Positions 16,516-25,358 of a stretch of 40,765 nucleotides of DNA are shown piece after piece. The notes under the pieces are model-generated. The model was not told the DNA's origin. It saw nothing but the letters and a program-made list of their open reading frames with translations, and searched no databases. Numbering within the stretch: position 1 is the first letter of the stretch; the number at the start of each line of letters is the position of its first letter. Position numbers and translations under genes: made by a program. This stretch comes from an uncultured Luminiphilus sp. (lineage in GTDB: Bacteria > Pseudomonadota > Gammaproteobacteria > Pseudomonadales > Halieaceae): the NCBI GenBank assembly GCA_938091425.1, contig CALKHC010000140.1, positions 1-40,765 on the forward strand, read 5' to 3'.

Positions 16516-17736
16516 ATGGCAACGGCGAATAAGGTTGTGCTGGCGTATTCTGGGGGGTTGGATACCTCCGTGATCGTGCGCTGGTTGCAGGAAACCTATC
16601 AGTGCGAAGTGGTGACGTTCACTGCGGATATTGGCCAGGGCGAGGAAGTCGAGCCGGCTCGCGCCAAGGCGCAGGCGCTCGGTGTGGAGGAGATTTACAT
16701 TGAAGATCTCCGCGAGTCTTTTGTGCGCGACTTCGTGTTTCCCATGTTTCACGCCAATACCGTGTATGAGGGTGAGTACCTGCTGGGCACCTCTATCGCC
16801 CGACCGTTGATCGCGCAGCGACTGGTCGAAATTGCCAACGAGACCGGTGCTGATGCCATCGCCCATGGTGCAACTGGTAAGGGGAACGACCAGGTTCGCT
16901 TTGAGCTGGGCGCCTATGCCCTCAAACCCGGTATACAAGTGATAGCCCCCTGGCGAGAGTGGGACTTGAACTCCCGCGAGGCACTTATGGCCTATTGTGA
17001 GCAGCACAATATCCCCGTTGATTTTGCCAAGGCGCAAAAGAAATCTCCTTACTCGATGGATGCCAATCTGCTGCACATCTCCTATGAGGGTGATGTGCTG
17101 GAGGACCCCTGGATCCCGCCGGAAGAAGATATGTGGCGTTGGACGGTGAGCCCTGAAGCCGCTCCCGATCAGGCGGAAGAATTGATCCTGACTTTTGAAC
17201 GCGGTGACGTGGTGGCCATTGACGGTGAGGTGCTGAACGCCGCGGAGGTACTGGCAAAGTTAAACGAGCGAGGCGGGGCTAACGGAATTGGTCGCGCCGA
17301 TATTGTCGAAAACCGCTATGTGGGGATGAAATCCCGCGGCTGCTACGAGACGCCCGGTGGCAGCATTTTGCTGCGGGCGCATCGCGCCATTGAGTCCATC
17401 ACGCTGGATAGAGAGGTGGCTCATTTAAAGGATGAGCTGATGCCGCGCTACGCCAAGCTGATTTACAACGGCTACTGGTGGTCTCCCGAGCGCCATGCAT
17501 TGCAGGCAGCCATCGATCAGACACAGGCGGTGGTGAATGGCGACGTGCGGGTGTCACTTTACAAGGGCAATGTCACCGTCACCGGTCGGCGGTCCAGCGA
17601 TTCTCTGTTTGATGAGAATATTGCAACGTTTGAGGCGGATGGCGGCGCCTACGATCAAGCCGATGCGGAAGGTTTTATCAAGCTCAATGCACTGCGTCTG
17701 CGCATTGCCGCCACCAAAGGCCGCCAGCATCAGTAG
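16516..17736 (+). CDS. argG: Argininosuccinate synthase
   Basis: Condenses citrulline and aspartate with ATP in arginine synthesis. The PP-loop AYSGGLDTS is at the N-terminus, followed by [21 protein letters not shown] and the [16 protein letters not shown] block. About 406 residues, normal for the non-E. coli (type I) form. Two close in-frame starts exist, ATG 16510 and ATG 16516; the second ([14 protein letters not shown]) resembles the family better and has AGG about 9 bases upstream. TACACT at about 16483-16488 might be a -10 element, but no clear -35 is seen. Confidence 0.96.
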   Translation: MATANKVVLAYSGGLDTSVIVRWLQETYQCEVVTFTADIGQGEEVEPARAKAQALGVEEIYIEDLRESFVRDFVFPMFHANTVYEGEYLLGTSIARPLIAQRLVEIANETGADAIAHGATGKGNDQVRFELGAYALKPGIQVIAPWREWDLNSREALMAYCEQHNIPVDFAKAQKKSPYSMDANLLHISYEGDVLEDPWIPPEEDMWRWTVSPEAAPDQAEELILTFERGDVVAIDGEVLNAAEVLAKLNERGGANGIGRADIVENRYVGMKSRGCYETPGGSILLRAHRAIESITLDREVAHLKDELMPRYAKLIYNGYWWSPERHALQAAIDQTQAVVNGDVRVSLYKGNVTVTGRRSSDSLFDENIATFEADGGAYDQADAEGFIKLNALRLRIAATKGRQHQ

Positions 17737-17932
17737 TCACGCTGCCCGAAACCGCTGATTTTTTGTGGCCTGTGCCATCGCGACGCCCGCGAGACGCTGG
17801 TCTTTTGAAAAGAGTGTAAAGTGGTGACGTGCCACAGAGCGCCATGTTGCTGTGACCCTGTCGGGTATGCAAAGTAAGGCCCGCTCTTCGGCCTATAAGG
17901 TTGCCGGCAGGGACTCGCAAGGAAAAAAGGTT

Positions 17933-19471
17933 ATGAATTCGACGGTTGATATCCCCCCAGTGCAAGAGATGGACGCGGAGGCATTCGACGCCATCATCAT
18001 CGGTGCGGGCTTGTCAGGCATTGGCACGGCGGTGCGGCTTCAGCGCGATTGCCCGGATCGCGACTTCATCTTGTTGGAGCGACGCGACGCGATTGGAGGC
18101 ACATGGGATCTGTTTCGCTATCCCGGCATTCGCTCTGACAGTGATATGCACACCCTAGGATACGATTTCAAACCTTGGGAAGCGGAAAAAACAATTGCTG
18201 ATGGCCCTTCGATTCTGAGCTATGTGAACGAGACTGCTGATGAGCACCGTATCCGCGAGCGAATTCGTTTTGGTCAGAAGCTGGTCGGCGCCGATTGGTG
18301 CAGCGAGCGTGGCCAGTGGCAACTGACGGTCGACACTCCAGAGGGTGTCCGGCGCTATCGCTGCGGCTTCTTGATGATGTGTGCGGGGTACTACAGCTAC
18401 GATCAGGGCTACGAGCCAGAGTTTGAGGGCAAGGTAGCTTTCAGGGGGGAGTGGGTGCATCCCCAATTTTGGCCGGACAGCCTTGATCACGCAGACAAGA
18501 AAGTCGTGGTGATCGGTTCAGGCGCTACGGCGATGACGCTGGTACCCAATATGTCTAGACAAGCCGAGCATGTCACGATGCTGCAGCGGTCCCCGACGTA
18601 TGTGATCTCAAGACCCTCCATTGATGGCCTTGCCAATTGGTTGCGTCGCGTTTTACCCCCGAAGATGGCCTATGACCTCGTCCGATGGCGAAACACGGTT
18701 TGGCAACAGTGGATGTACAAGCTGACTCGGGTAGCCCCCGGAGTCGTAAAGCGCTCGCTGCTGAAAAAAGTGCGTGCAGAAATCGGCGAATTGGTCGATG
18801 TTGAGAAGCACTTCACCCCGCGTTACAACCCCTGGGATCAGCGTCTGTGTCTGGTCCCGGATGACGATCTGTTCCGCGCGATTCAGTCAGGTAAGGCCTC
18901 GGTGGTGACTGATCAGATTGAGAAGATCACAGAAAACGGTGTGCAACTGGTCTCTGGTGCGCATCTCGACGCCGACATTATTGTCTGTGCCACGGGGCTG
19001 GAATTAGTCGTTCTGGGCGGCGCTGAATTTACCCTCGACGGCGAGGCGATCGACTTTGCCAACGAGTGGACCTACAAGGGCATGATGTGCTCCAACATCC
19101 CCAATATGGTGCACACCTTCGGTTATATCAACGCTTCTTGGACCCTGCGCGCGGATCTAATTGCGACCTGGGTCTGTCGTTTGCTGAATCACATGCGCAC
19201 GACAGGTATGACTACGGCAACGCCGCGCATTGCGGATGAGGTGGCCGACTCCATGAGCCAGCGTTTCTGGATTGATGATTTCTCTGCCGGGTACATGCAA
19301 CGGGTTATGCACCGCTTCCCCAAGCAGGGCGATCAGATGCCCTGGATGAACCCGCAGAACTATCGCAAGGACCGCAAAATGTTCCGCGATGACCCCCTTC
19401 AGGATGACGAACTGGTGCTTGAACGTGCAGACGTGCTTGCCGAGGCTGCGGTGCTGCAGGAGGCCAGCTAG
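17933..19471 (+). CDS. Flavin-dependent (Baeyer-Villiger type) monooxygenase
   Basis: FAD/NADPH monooxygenase of the class B group, about 512 residues. The FAD-binding Rossmann motif GAGLSG is at 24-29, followed by LLERRDAIGGTWDLFRYPG. The NADPH motif GSGATA is at 195-200. Just before it is FRGEWVHPQFWP (170-181), which fits the Baeyer-Villiger fingerprint FxGxxxHxxxWP. The natural substrate (ketone or other carbonyl) cannot be read from sequence. Start chosen at the ATG 17933, with AAGGAAAAAAGG just upstream; the frame is open to 17852. The next gene follows after only 6 bases. Confidence 0.87.
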   Translation: MNSTVDIPPVQEMDAEAFDAIIIGAGLSGIGTAVRLQRDCPDRDFILLERRDAIGGTWDLFRYPGIRSDSDMHTLGYDFKPWEAEKTIADGPSILSYVNETADEHRIRERIRFGQKLVGADWCSERGQWQLTVDTPEGVRRYRCGFLMMCAGYYSYDQGYEPEFEGKVAFRGEWVHPQFWPDSLDHADKKVVVIGSGATAMTLVPNMSRQAEHVTMLQRSPTYVISRPSIDGLANWLRRVLPPKMAYDLVRWRNTVWQQWMYKLTRVAPGVVKRSLLKKVRAEIGELVDVEKHFTPRYNPWDQRLCLVPDDDLFRAIQSGKASVVTDQIEKITENGVQLVSGAHLDADIIVCATGLELVVLGGAEFTLDGEAIDFANEWTYKGMMCSNIPNMVHTFGYINASWTLRADLIATWVCRLLNHMRTTGMTTATPRIADEVADSMSQRFWIDDFSAGYMQRVMHRFPKQGDQMPWMNPQNYRKDRKMFRDDPLQDDELVLERADVLAEAAVLQEAS

Positions 19472-19477
19472 TCACCC

Positions 19478-19675
19478 ATGACTGCTCCCGGGCTGCAGGA
19501 GAGCAGTATTTATTGCCCCTACTGCGGCGAGTCGATTGAGGTGCTGTTGAACCCTGAAGACGTGGGCGCGGAGTACGTAGAGGATTGTCAGGTGTGCTGC
19601 CGGCCAATTGAGTTTTTTCTGCGTGAGGATGCGGGGGGGTGGCTTGAAGCCGAGGTCCGATCCGACGTTGAGTAG
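19478..19675 (+). CDS. CPxCG cysteine-rich zinc-ribbon protein
   Basis: 65-residue protein with CPYCG at residues 13-17 and a second pair in DCQVCCRPIEF (about 37-41), the layout of the CPxCG-type family of small zinc ribbons. The linker ESIEVLLNPEDVGAEYVEDC is typical. Function is unknown. It starts 6 bases after the monooxygenase and ends about 80 bases from the end of dnaE2 on the other strand. No terminator is seen in that gap. Confidence 0.85.
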   Translation: MTAPGLQESSIYCPYCGESIEVLLNPEDVGAEYVEDCQVCCRPIEFFLREDAGGWLEAEVRSDVE

Positions 19676-19754
19676 CGCGTACCGCTAACGTTTTGAAGGT
19701 TTTACTTTGGTTTTGAAGCGCTGCGTTTAAGGCGTTGGCAGTGAAGGCGCGCAG

Positions 19755-22700
19755 TTAGTGAAAATCCCGGGATTGCACAGCCAAAGCGCTCAAGCGATCG
19801 CTGCAGTCCTCCAGCGTGCCGGCGATCACATGCGTCACACCGTCGCGAGATTCCACCGTACCTTTGACTAACAGTAATCGAGCGGTCATCAGGCTCTGTC
19901 GGTGGCGTTCCTGAATCGCTGGCCAGACGATCACGTTGATATTGCCTGTCTCATCCTCAAGGGTCAGAAACACCACGCCTGAAGCGGTGCCCGGGCGTTG
20001 TCGACAGGTGACCAGCCCGGCTACCCGCACAAAGCGGTGATTGCCCAGTGTCTCAAGCTCTGTTTGCCGCCGACACCGGTCAAAGGGCTGCTGGTGGCGC
20101 AGTAAAGCTAGCGGATGTGACCTGAGTGTCAGCCCGGTGCTCTGATAATCAGCGATGACTTCCTCAGGGAGCGTGGGCGCTGCCGTGACGGCCTCTTCGT
20201 CCTGAGTGCGGCGCACTGCACTATCACTCGGTAGCAAGGGGCGGTGATCTTCCAGAGCCATGGTTTGCCAGTGGGATTGATAACGATTGCCACTGATGCC
20301 CGATAGTGCATCGGCGGCAGCGAGCGCTTCCATATCACCGCGATCGAGGCAGGCGCGTTGGCGCAGGTCAGCGACATTGGTAAAGGCGCGCAGACGCTGT
20401 GCCGCATGGATACGTTGGCCTGCTGTTTCGTTAAGACCTTTGATCAGTCTCAATCCTAGCCTGATGGGTGGCTGTTGTTGGTCTGCCGCAGACAGGATCT
20501 GGTGGTCCCAACTGCTGTGATTCACATCAACGGGCAAGACCATGATGTGGTGCCGCCGCGCGTCCTGTATTAGTTGTGATGGTGAGTAAAAGCCCATCGG
20601 TTGACTGTTGAGCAGCCCGACATAGAAAGCCGCGGGATGATGGCACTTGAGCCAGGCAGAGACATAGGCGAGCAGTGCGAAGCTCGCTGAGTGCGACTCT
20701 GGAAAACCATAACCGCCAAATCCTTTGATCTGATTGAACAGCCGGTCTGCAAAGTCGGCGGTGTAGCCCTTGTTGATCATGCCCTGTTTGAGCTTGTGCT
20801 CGAAGGTGAGGAGCTTGCTGTTCTTGCCCCAGTTGCTGATAGCGCGCCTCAGGGCATCGGCTTCCCCTCCGGTGAATCCCGCAGCCACCATGGCCAGACG
20901 AATTACCTGCTCCTGAAAAATTGGCACACCCAGTGTGCGCGACAGGACCGCCTCAATGTCCTTGTTGGGATAGCTGATTGCCTCTAGGCCGGCCTTGCGA
21001 CGTAGGTAGGGGTGAACCATATCGCCCTGAATCGGTCCGGGTCTAACAATGGCGATCTCGATTACCAAGTCGTAAAAACAGGCGGGTTTCAGTCGCGGCA
21101 GCATCGACATTTGCGCGCGCGATTCGATCTGAAAGACACCCAGAGAGTCGGCCTTTTGTAGCATTCTGTAAGTGGCGGCATCTTCTCTGGGAATATCCTG
21201 TATCCGGCGAATATCAGGGTGGTCCCGACTGATCATTTCGAGTGTTTTACGTATGGCTGACAGCATGCCGAGGGCGAGAATATCGACCTTCAGGAGCCCC
21301 AGTGCCTCAATATCTTCTTTATCCCATTGAATAACGGTGCGGTCAGGCATGCTGGCATTTTCGACAGGTACCAGATTCGAAATCGGCCCACGGCTGATGA
21401 CAAACCCACCCACATGCTGTGAGAGATGGCGCGGAAAACCCAGAATTTCCTGAACCCTCGCCATAAAGTGTTCTGCCAGTTGCCCAGAGCGTGCCAGACC
21501 CTGTTGCTGAAAGCGGTTGGTCAGCTCTCGCTCCCGATTCCACCAGGCCAAAGAGCTCGCCAGTTCGTCGATAAAGTTGGTATCAAATCCCATGGCTTTG
21601 CCGACATCGCGGACCGCGCTGCGCGACCGATAGGTGATCACCGTTGCGGCCAGCGCCGCGCGGCGACGGCTGTACTTTTCATAAATGTACTGAATCACTT
21701 CCTCGCGCCGTTCATGCTCGAAGTCCACATCAATATCAGGTGGCTCATCCCGCTCCCGCGAGATAAATCGTTCGAACAGTAGCGAGACCTGCTCCGGGGA
21801 GACTTCGGTGATATGCAGGCAGTAGCAAACCACGGAGTTGGCAGCAGAGCCTCTGCCCTGACAGAGGATATGGCGTGACTTGGCAAACTGGACAATGTCG
21901 TAGACGGTCAAAAAGTAGTACTCGTAGGAAAGCTCGGTAATCAGATCGAGTTCCTGGTGGATGCGCGTCTGGACAGCCTCGGGTATGCCGTCTGGCCAGC
22001 GTAACCTAGCGCCGGCCGCAACTTCCTGTCGCAGGTAACTGTTGGCAGTGTGATGTGACGGTACGACTTCTTCGGGATACTCATAGCGCAGTTCATCAAG
22101 ACTGAACTGGCAGCGGTCAGCGATATGACGCGTCTCGCCGATGAGTGTTTCGGGGTAGAGCGAGTGCACGGTATCCAGTGTGCGCAGATGCTGCTGGCTA
22201 TTGATCAGCCGGCGATGTCCCAGTTGCTGCACGGGAGTTTGTAGTCTGATCGCCGTCAGCACATCATGTAGCGCCTTGCGTTTGGCGCTGTGCATTTGCA
22301 CCTCGCCACAGGCCACCATGGGCACTTGAAGGTTTTGTGCCATGTGATAGCGATGCTTGAAGCGGCGCCATTCGTCGTTCCCCAGCAGCCTGCTCATGCC
22401 GATCCAGACCCGCCCTTTGCACCGCCTTGCCAGTTGCTGGAAATGAACGGCCTGGTTGTCGGTGTCATCCGGCAACAGGATGAGCAGGCAGCGTTTGAGA
22501 TGGAAAATTACATCGCGTAGATGAACACGATATTCGCCTTTGCCGCTACGGCGGCGCGCGCGACTGATGAGGCCTGAGAGTTCCCCATACGCCTCGCGAC
22601 TGGGTACCAGTGCGACCAGACGAATACCTTCGGTCAGGGTGAACTCGCTGCCAACAATCAACTTAAGCCCCAACTCTTTGGCGGCGACGTGCGCTTTGAC

Positions 22701-22838
22701 GACGCCTGCCAGCGAGCATTCGTCGGTAATGGCCAGGGCGTGATAACCACAGCTGGCTGCGCGCCCGGCGAGTTCCTCAGGTGCCGATGCGCCGCGCAAA
22801 AAACTGTAGTGGGTCAGGCAATGAAGTTCGGCGTACAC
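19755..22838 (-). CDS. dnaE2: Error-prone DNA polymerase DnaE2 (ImuC)
   Basis: C-family polymerase that carries out SOS mutagenesis together with ImuA and ImuB. 1027 residues, family-typical. It begins with the PHP domain (YAELHCLTHYSFLRGAS), has GRGSAANS, the catalytic acidic motif DIDVDF (Asp at about 368 and 370), the KVDILALGML segment, and ends SRDFH as DnaE2 proteins do. Start GTG 22838. The LexA box at 22845-22864 begins only 7 bases upstream, leaving almost no room for a leader. In most bacteria this gene directly follows imuB; here a lipocalin gene on the other strand lies between. Confidence 0.96.
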   Translation of the reverse strand: MYAELHCLTHYSFLRGASAPEELAGRAASCGYHALAITDECSLAGVVKAHVAAKELGLKLIVGSEFTLTEGIRLVALVPSREAYGELSGLISRARRRSGKGEYRVHLRDVIFHLKRCLLILLPDDTDNQAVHFQQLARRCKGRVWIGMSRLLGNDEWRRFKHRYHMAQNLQVPMVACGEVQMHSAKRKALHDVLTAIRLQTPVQQLGHRRLINSQQHLRTLDTVHSLYPETLIGETRHIADRCQFSLDELRYEYPEEVVPSHHTANSYLRQEVAAGARLRWPDGIPEAVQTRIHQELDLITELSYEYYFLTVYDIVQFAKSRHILCQGRGSAANSVVCYCLHITEVSPEQVSLLFERFISRERDEPPDIDVDFEHERREEVIQYIYEKYSRRRAALAATVITYRSRSAVRDVGKAMGFDTNFIDELASSLAWWNRERELTNRFQQQGLARSGQLAEHFMARVQEILGFPRHLSQHVGGFVISRGPISNLVPVENASMPDRTVIQWDKEDIEALGLLKVDILALGMLSAIRKTLEMISRDHPDIRRIQDIPREDAATYRMLQKADSLGVFQIESRAQMSMLPRLKPACFYDLVIEIAIVRPGPIQGDMVHPYLRRKAGLEAISYPNKDIEAVLSRTLGVPIFQEQVIRLAMVAAGFTGGEADALRRAISNWGKNSKLLTFEHKLKQGMINKGYTADFADRLFNQIKGFGGYGFPESHSASFALLAYVSAWLKCHHPAAFYVGLLNSQPMGFYSPSQLIQDARRHHIMVLPVDVNHSSWDHQILSAADQQQPPIRLGLRLIKGLNETAGQRIHAAQRLRAFTNVADLRQRACLDRGDMEALAAADALSGISGNRYQSHWQTMALEDHRPLLPSDSAVRRTQDEEAVTAAPTLPEEVIADYQSTGLTLRSHPLALLRHQQPFDRCRRQTELETLGNHRFVRVAGLVTCRQRPGTASGVVFLTLEDETGNINVIVWPAIQERHRQSLMTARLLLVKGTVESRDGVTHVIAGTLEDCSDRLSALAVQSRDFH

Positions 22839-22844
22839 GACAAA

Positions 22845-22864
22845 TACTGTATAAATAAACAGTA
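22845..22864. promoter_or_regulatory. LexA (SOS) box of dnaE2
   Basis: TACTGTATAAATAAACAGTA matches CTGT-N8-ACAG exactly and is flanked by AT-rich sequence. It lies directly before dnaE2 (start 22838) and about 155 bases before the divergent lipocalin gene. Confidence 0.93.
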
Positions 22865-22925
22865 TTCTAACGTGGTGCGGACTGTCCTGAAAAGCGTCGC
22901 GGTGAAATAGCGTAGACTGTTTTTC

Positions 22926-22963
22926 ATAGGCGCCGCTGACGGAGCGAAGGCCGCCCTATTTTT
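22926..22963 (+). terminator. Hairpin plus T-run upstream of lipocalin gene
   Basis: ATAGG (22926-22930) pairs with CCTAT (22955-22959), with inner GCC/GGC and GCT/AGC pairs, and a run of five T follows. It could end plus-strand transcription that starts at the LexA-box promoter. The stem is interrupted. Confidence 0.3.
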
Positions 22964-23019
22964 GACGGTCCCGAGCTCCGGGGTAGCCAGCAAAGGGTGA
23001 GCAGACACAGGAGTGGAGT

Positions 23020-23577
23020 ATGAAAGTGATTGACCGACGCCGCGGCCAATATGTCCTGATTGGCGCGCTCTCTTTATGGTTGCTGGCTTGTACTGGGGTG
23101 CCCGAGGGGATTGACCCTGTTACGGGGTTTGATCAAAACCGTTATCTCGGTACCTGGTACGAAATTGCTCGGCTGGACCACAGTTTTGAACATGGCCTGA
23201 GCGAAGTCAGCGCAACCTATGACGTTAACCCCGATGGCAGCATTGCGGTTCTGAATCGCGGATTTGATCTCGAGGAAGACGAATGGCGCGAGGCGGAAGG
23301 CGTTGCGCGCTTTGTGCAATCTCCCGACATCGCGCACCTGAAAGTGTCTTTCTTCGGACCCTTCTATGGTAGCTACGTGGTCTTTGAACTGGGGGAGGAC
23401 TACGACTACGCCTTTGTCTCGGGTTTCAGCCGCAGTTACTTATGGTTTCTCGCGCGAACGCCTCAGGTCAGCGAAGCGTTGCGAGCGCAGTTTCTACAGC
23501 GCATCACTGAGCTGGGGTTCGACCCGGCCGAGCTCATCTGGCTGGATAACGCCTCTGAGGCTGTAGCGAGCCGATAG
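23020..23577 (+). CDS. blc: Outer-membrane lipocalin (Blc-like lipoprotein)
   Basis: Bacterial lipocalin that binds lysophospholipids or other lipids, anchored in the outer membrane. A lipoprotein signal with lipobox LLAC places the acylated Cys at residue 24. The lipocalin signature GTWYEIARLDHSFE is at about 44-57, followed by SATYDVNPDGSIAVLNRG, the FGPFYGSYVVFEL strand and SRSYLWFLARTP. 185 residues, as in E. coli Blc. Start ATG 23020 with AGGAG upstream (about 23009-23013). It lies between dnaE2 and imuB on the opposite strand and has no known link to SOS mutagenesis. Confidence 0.93.
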   Translation: MKVIDRRRGQYVLIGALSLWLLACTGVPEGIDPVTGFDQNRYLGTWYEIARLDHSFEHGLSEVSATYDVNPDGSIAVLNRGFDLEEDEWREAEGVARFVQSPDIAHLKVSFFGPFYGSYVVFELGEDYDYAFVSGFSRSYLWFLARTPQVSEALRAQFLQRITELGFDPAELIWLDNASEAVASR

Positions 23578-23619
23578 AGGACTGATCGTCAGCCGGTAAT
23601 AGAACGTTGTGACAGGAGT

Positions 23620-23638
23620 CGCTGAAGTCAGCGCTTTT
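23620..23638 (+). terminator. Rho-independent terminator candidate after lipocalin gene
   Basis: CGCTG (23620-23624), loop AAGT, CAGCG (23629-23633), then CTTTT. Short stem with a short T-run, 40 bases after the lipocalin stop and before the converging imuB end. Confidence 0.45.
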
Positions 23639-23668
23639 GACTGCATGCGACATCAAATTGCGCCGGCG

Positions 23669-25183
23669 TCAGGCAAAAAGCCCATGTAGATACCAGCGGC
23701 GATTGTGCCGGTCTTGATAGATCCAGACGGGTTGTTTCTGGGGTGTTTGGGCGATGTAGTAATCCCGGCTGACAGGGGTGGTCCACCACTGGTCTTCAAT
23801 CCGCTCCGGGCCATAGACCACATCCAGCGGGCCATTCCAATACAGCCGCTCAGTATCCTGGTGGATGGGTTGTGGCGTCGGTAACAACCAGAAAGGGCGC
23901 TGCCCCAAAGGGTCGCTGTCACGGTTTTTCTGGGGGCTCAGCGTATGCGCTTCAAATACGGCATTTTCTGGGAGGTGCTCATAACGGCAGTCGAGGTAGC
24001 CGACAGCTTGTAATCCCAGTCTGCTGCGCAGGCGGTCAACCAGCTCATGCCGGGATGCCGCCGTGACTCCGGCATGAAATAAATCCTGCGGCGCGACAGA
24101 GGCCTCCTGAAGCTGGTCGACGACCAGCGAGATGCCTTCGATATTCTCAGGCAGTGACCACGTGTCCAGTTGTAAACAAGACAGCTCGAACCAGAGCTTC
24201 GCATTGTGTTGTGCGACGTCGGAAAACACCTTGAAAGCAGTAGCCTCTGGTTGTGAATCTCGCAGTGACGCGGGTCTGTCTTCCTGCGGTTGGCGTGATG
24301 GAGGCGGCGTTTGTATTAAGTGTTGTGGTCGTAAATAGCGCCACTCAATGGAGGCAGTGCTGAGTTGTGTGTTTACCAGAAATTGGCAGAAGTGCGCCAG
24401 CAAGCGCTGCATGGCGGGGTGCAGCTCTTGTCGATTCTGGATGTCAAAGCCGAACCACAGCGTGTCCTCAAAGTGCTCGGGCGGCTGATAAGTCACGGCT
24501 GGTTCCTGTTGATGACCTTTCACTTGATTCAGCCAGTTTAAAAAGGTTTCACCGCACCGTTTGCCGAGTGCGGGGAGCGGGATATCCAGTAATTGTTCGA
24601 ATCGCTGTATGCCGGAGCGCTCAAGCCGTCTGATGATTTTGGGAAAGTCGGCCTCAATCAGCTGTAGCGGTAAAGGCGCCAAGCGCTCTGTGAGGGGTCG
24701 TTCGGGGTGACGGGCGGCATCGCGCTCGGCATGGCTCAGTAGCCAGGCTGCGTCACGGGTTTCGGCGGCACCCACGCTGACAGTCAGTCCACGCAGGCTC
24801 ATTTCTGTATCGACCCGCTCCAGAAGCGACTCAAGACTCTGATGCAGGCGCAGACAGCTGCCGATTTCGATTGTCAGGGCATTATCGCGCCAGCGCTCCA
24901 GATGCGGTGACAGACCATAGGCCCAGATAGTGAGTTGCTCGAGCAGGGCATCTTCTGTTTCCGGAGCGCGTTCCAGTAAGCGGTACTCGGTATGAGCGAG
25001 TAGCGCCTGTGCCGTACTGACTGTGTGTGCCGGCATCACACCGGCGAGGCTGGCTGATTCGTCGCAGGCCAGTACGCGTCGCTGAGCGACAACAATCGTC
25101 GCTGTATCACTCGCGTAGCCATGCTGTTTCAGCAGGGCTTCCAGAGGCAATAAATCAAAACGAAGACAGAGCCAGAGCGACAT
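23669..25183 (-). CDS. imuB: ImuB, Y-family polymerase-like mutasome hub
   Basis: Catalytically inactive Y-family polymerase relative that links DnaE2, ImuA and the sliding clamp in SOS translesion synthesis. About 504 residues. It begins SLWLCLRFDLLPLEAL, contains SLRGLTVSVGAAETRDAAWLLS in the palm/fingers region, and ends RRWYLHGLFA, a conserved ImuB ending. The usual polymerase acidic residues are not evident at the N-terminus. Start ATG 25183 (a GTG at 25186 is adjacent). The LexA box begins 11 bases upstream and no Shine-Dalgarno is present, so a leaderless transcript is likely. imuA would normally be directly upstream, but here about 5.1 kb separates them. Confidence 0.94.
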   Translation of the reverse strand: MSLWLCLRFDLLPLEALLKQHGYASDTATIVVAQRRVLACDESASLAGVMPAHTVSTAQALLAHTEYRLLERAPETEDALLEQLTIWAYGLSPHLERWRDNALTIEIGSCLRLHQSLESLLERVDTEMSLRGLTVSVGAAETRDAAWLLSHAERDAARHPERPLTERLAPLPLQLIEADFPKIIRRLERSGIQRFEQLLDIPLPALGKRCGETFLNWLNQVKGHQQEPAVTYQPPEHFEDTLWFGFDIQNRQELHPAMQRLLAHFCQFLVNTQLSTASIEWRYLRPQHLIQTPPPSRQPQEDRPASLRDSQPEATAFKVFSDVAQHNAKLWFELSCLQLDTWSLPENIEGISLVVDQLQEASVAPQDLFHAGVTAASRHELVDRLRSRLGLQAVGYLDCRYEHLPENAVFEAHTLSPQKNRDSDPLGQRPFWLLPTPQPIHQDTERLYWNGPLDVVYGPERIEDQWWTTPVSRDYYIAQTPQKQPVWIYQDRHNRRWYLHGLFA

Positions 25184-25193
25184 CACATCATAA

Positions 25194-25213
25194 TACTGTA
25201 TTTTTATACAGTA
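25194..25213. promoter_or_regulatory. LexA (SOS) box of imuB
   Basis: TACTGTATTTTTATACAGTA, a perfect CTGT-N8-ACAG operator with fully symmetrical arms. The symmetry extends to 13-bp arms around TTTT (25189-25218). It sits 11 bases before imuB and 146 before the divergent DUF885 gene. Confidence 0.95.
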
Positions 25214-25294
25214 TTATGGCGCCATGCCCACCCGTTTGGGAGTATCCCCGAGGCGGATGAATTCTGTGACAATACGCCGTCCTGACGGCCCTCA

Positions 25295-25323
25295 CAGCCC
25301 GTCCATTTCGTCGGGCTGGTTTT
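25295..25323 (+). terminator. Hairpin with T-run before DUF885 gene
   Basis: Perfect 7-bp stem CAGCCCG (25295-25301)/CGGGCTG (25312-25318) followed by GTTTTAT. It sits between the LexA box and the DUF885 start. GACGG (25284-25288) can pair instead with CCGTC (25299-25303), excluding the stem, so an attenuator is possible. Confidence 0.45.
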
Positions 25324-25358
25324 ATAGGGTCACACGCCCTTTCATAAGGAAAGCCCCC

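Noticed and set aside
17737-17932. T-run after argG as a terminator, or a riboswitch before the monooxygenase
   Set aside because: The T-run at about 17760 has no stem before it, and the GGCC-containing inverted pairs are too short to support a structured RNA.
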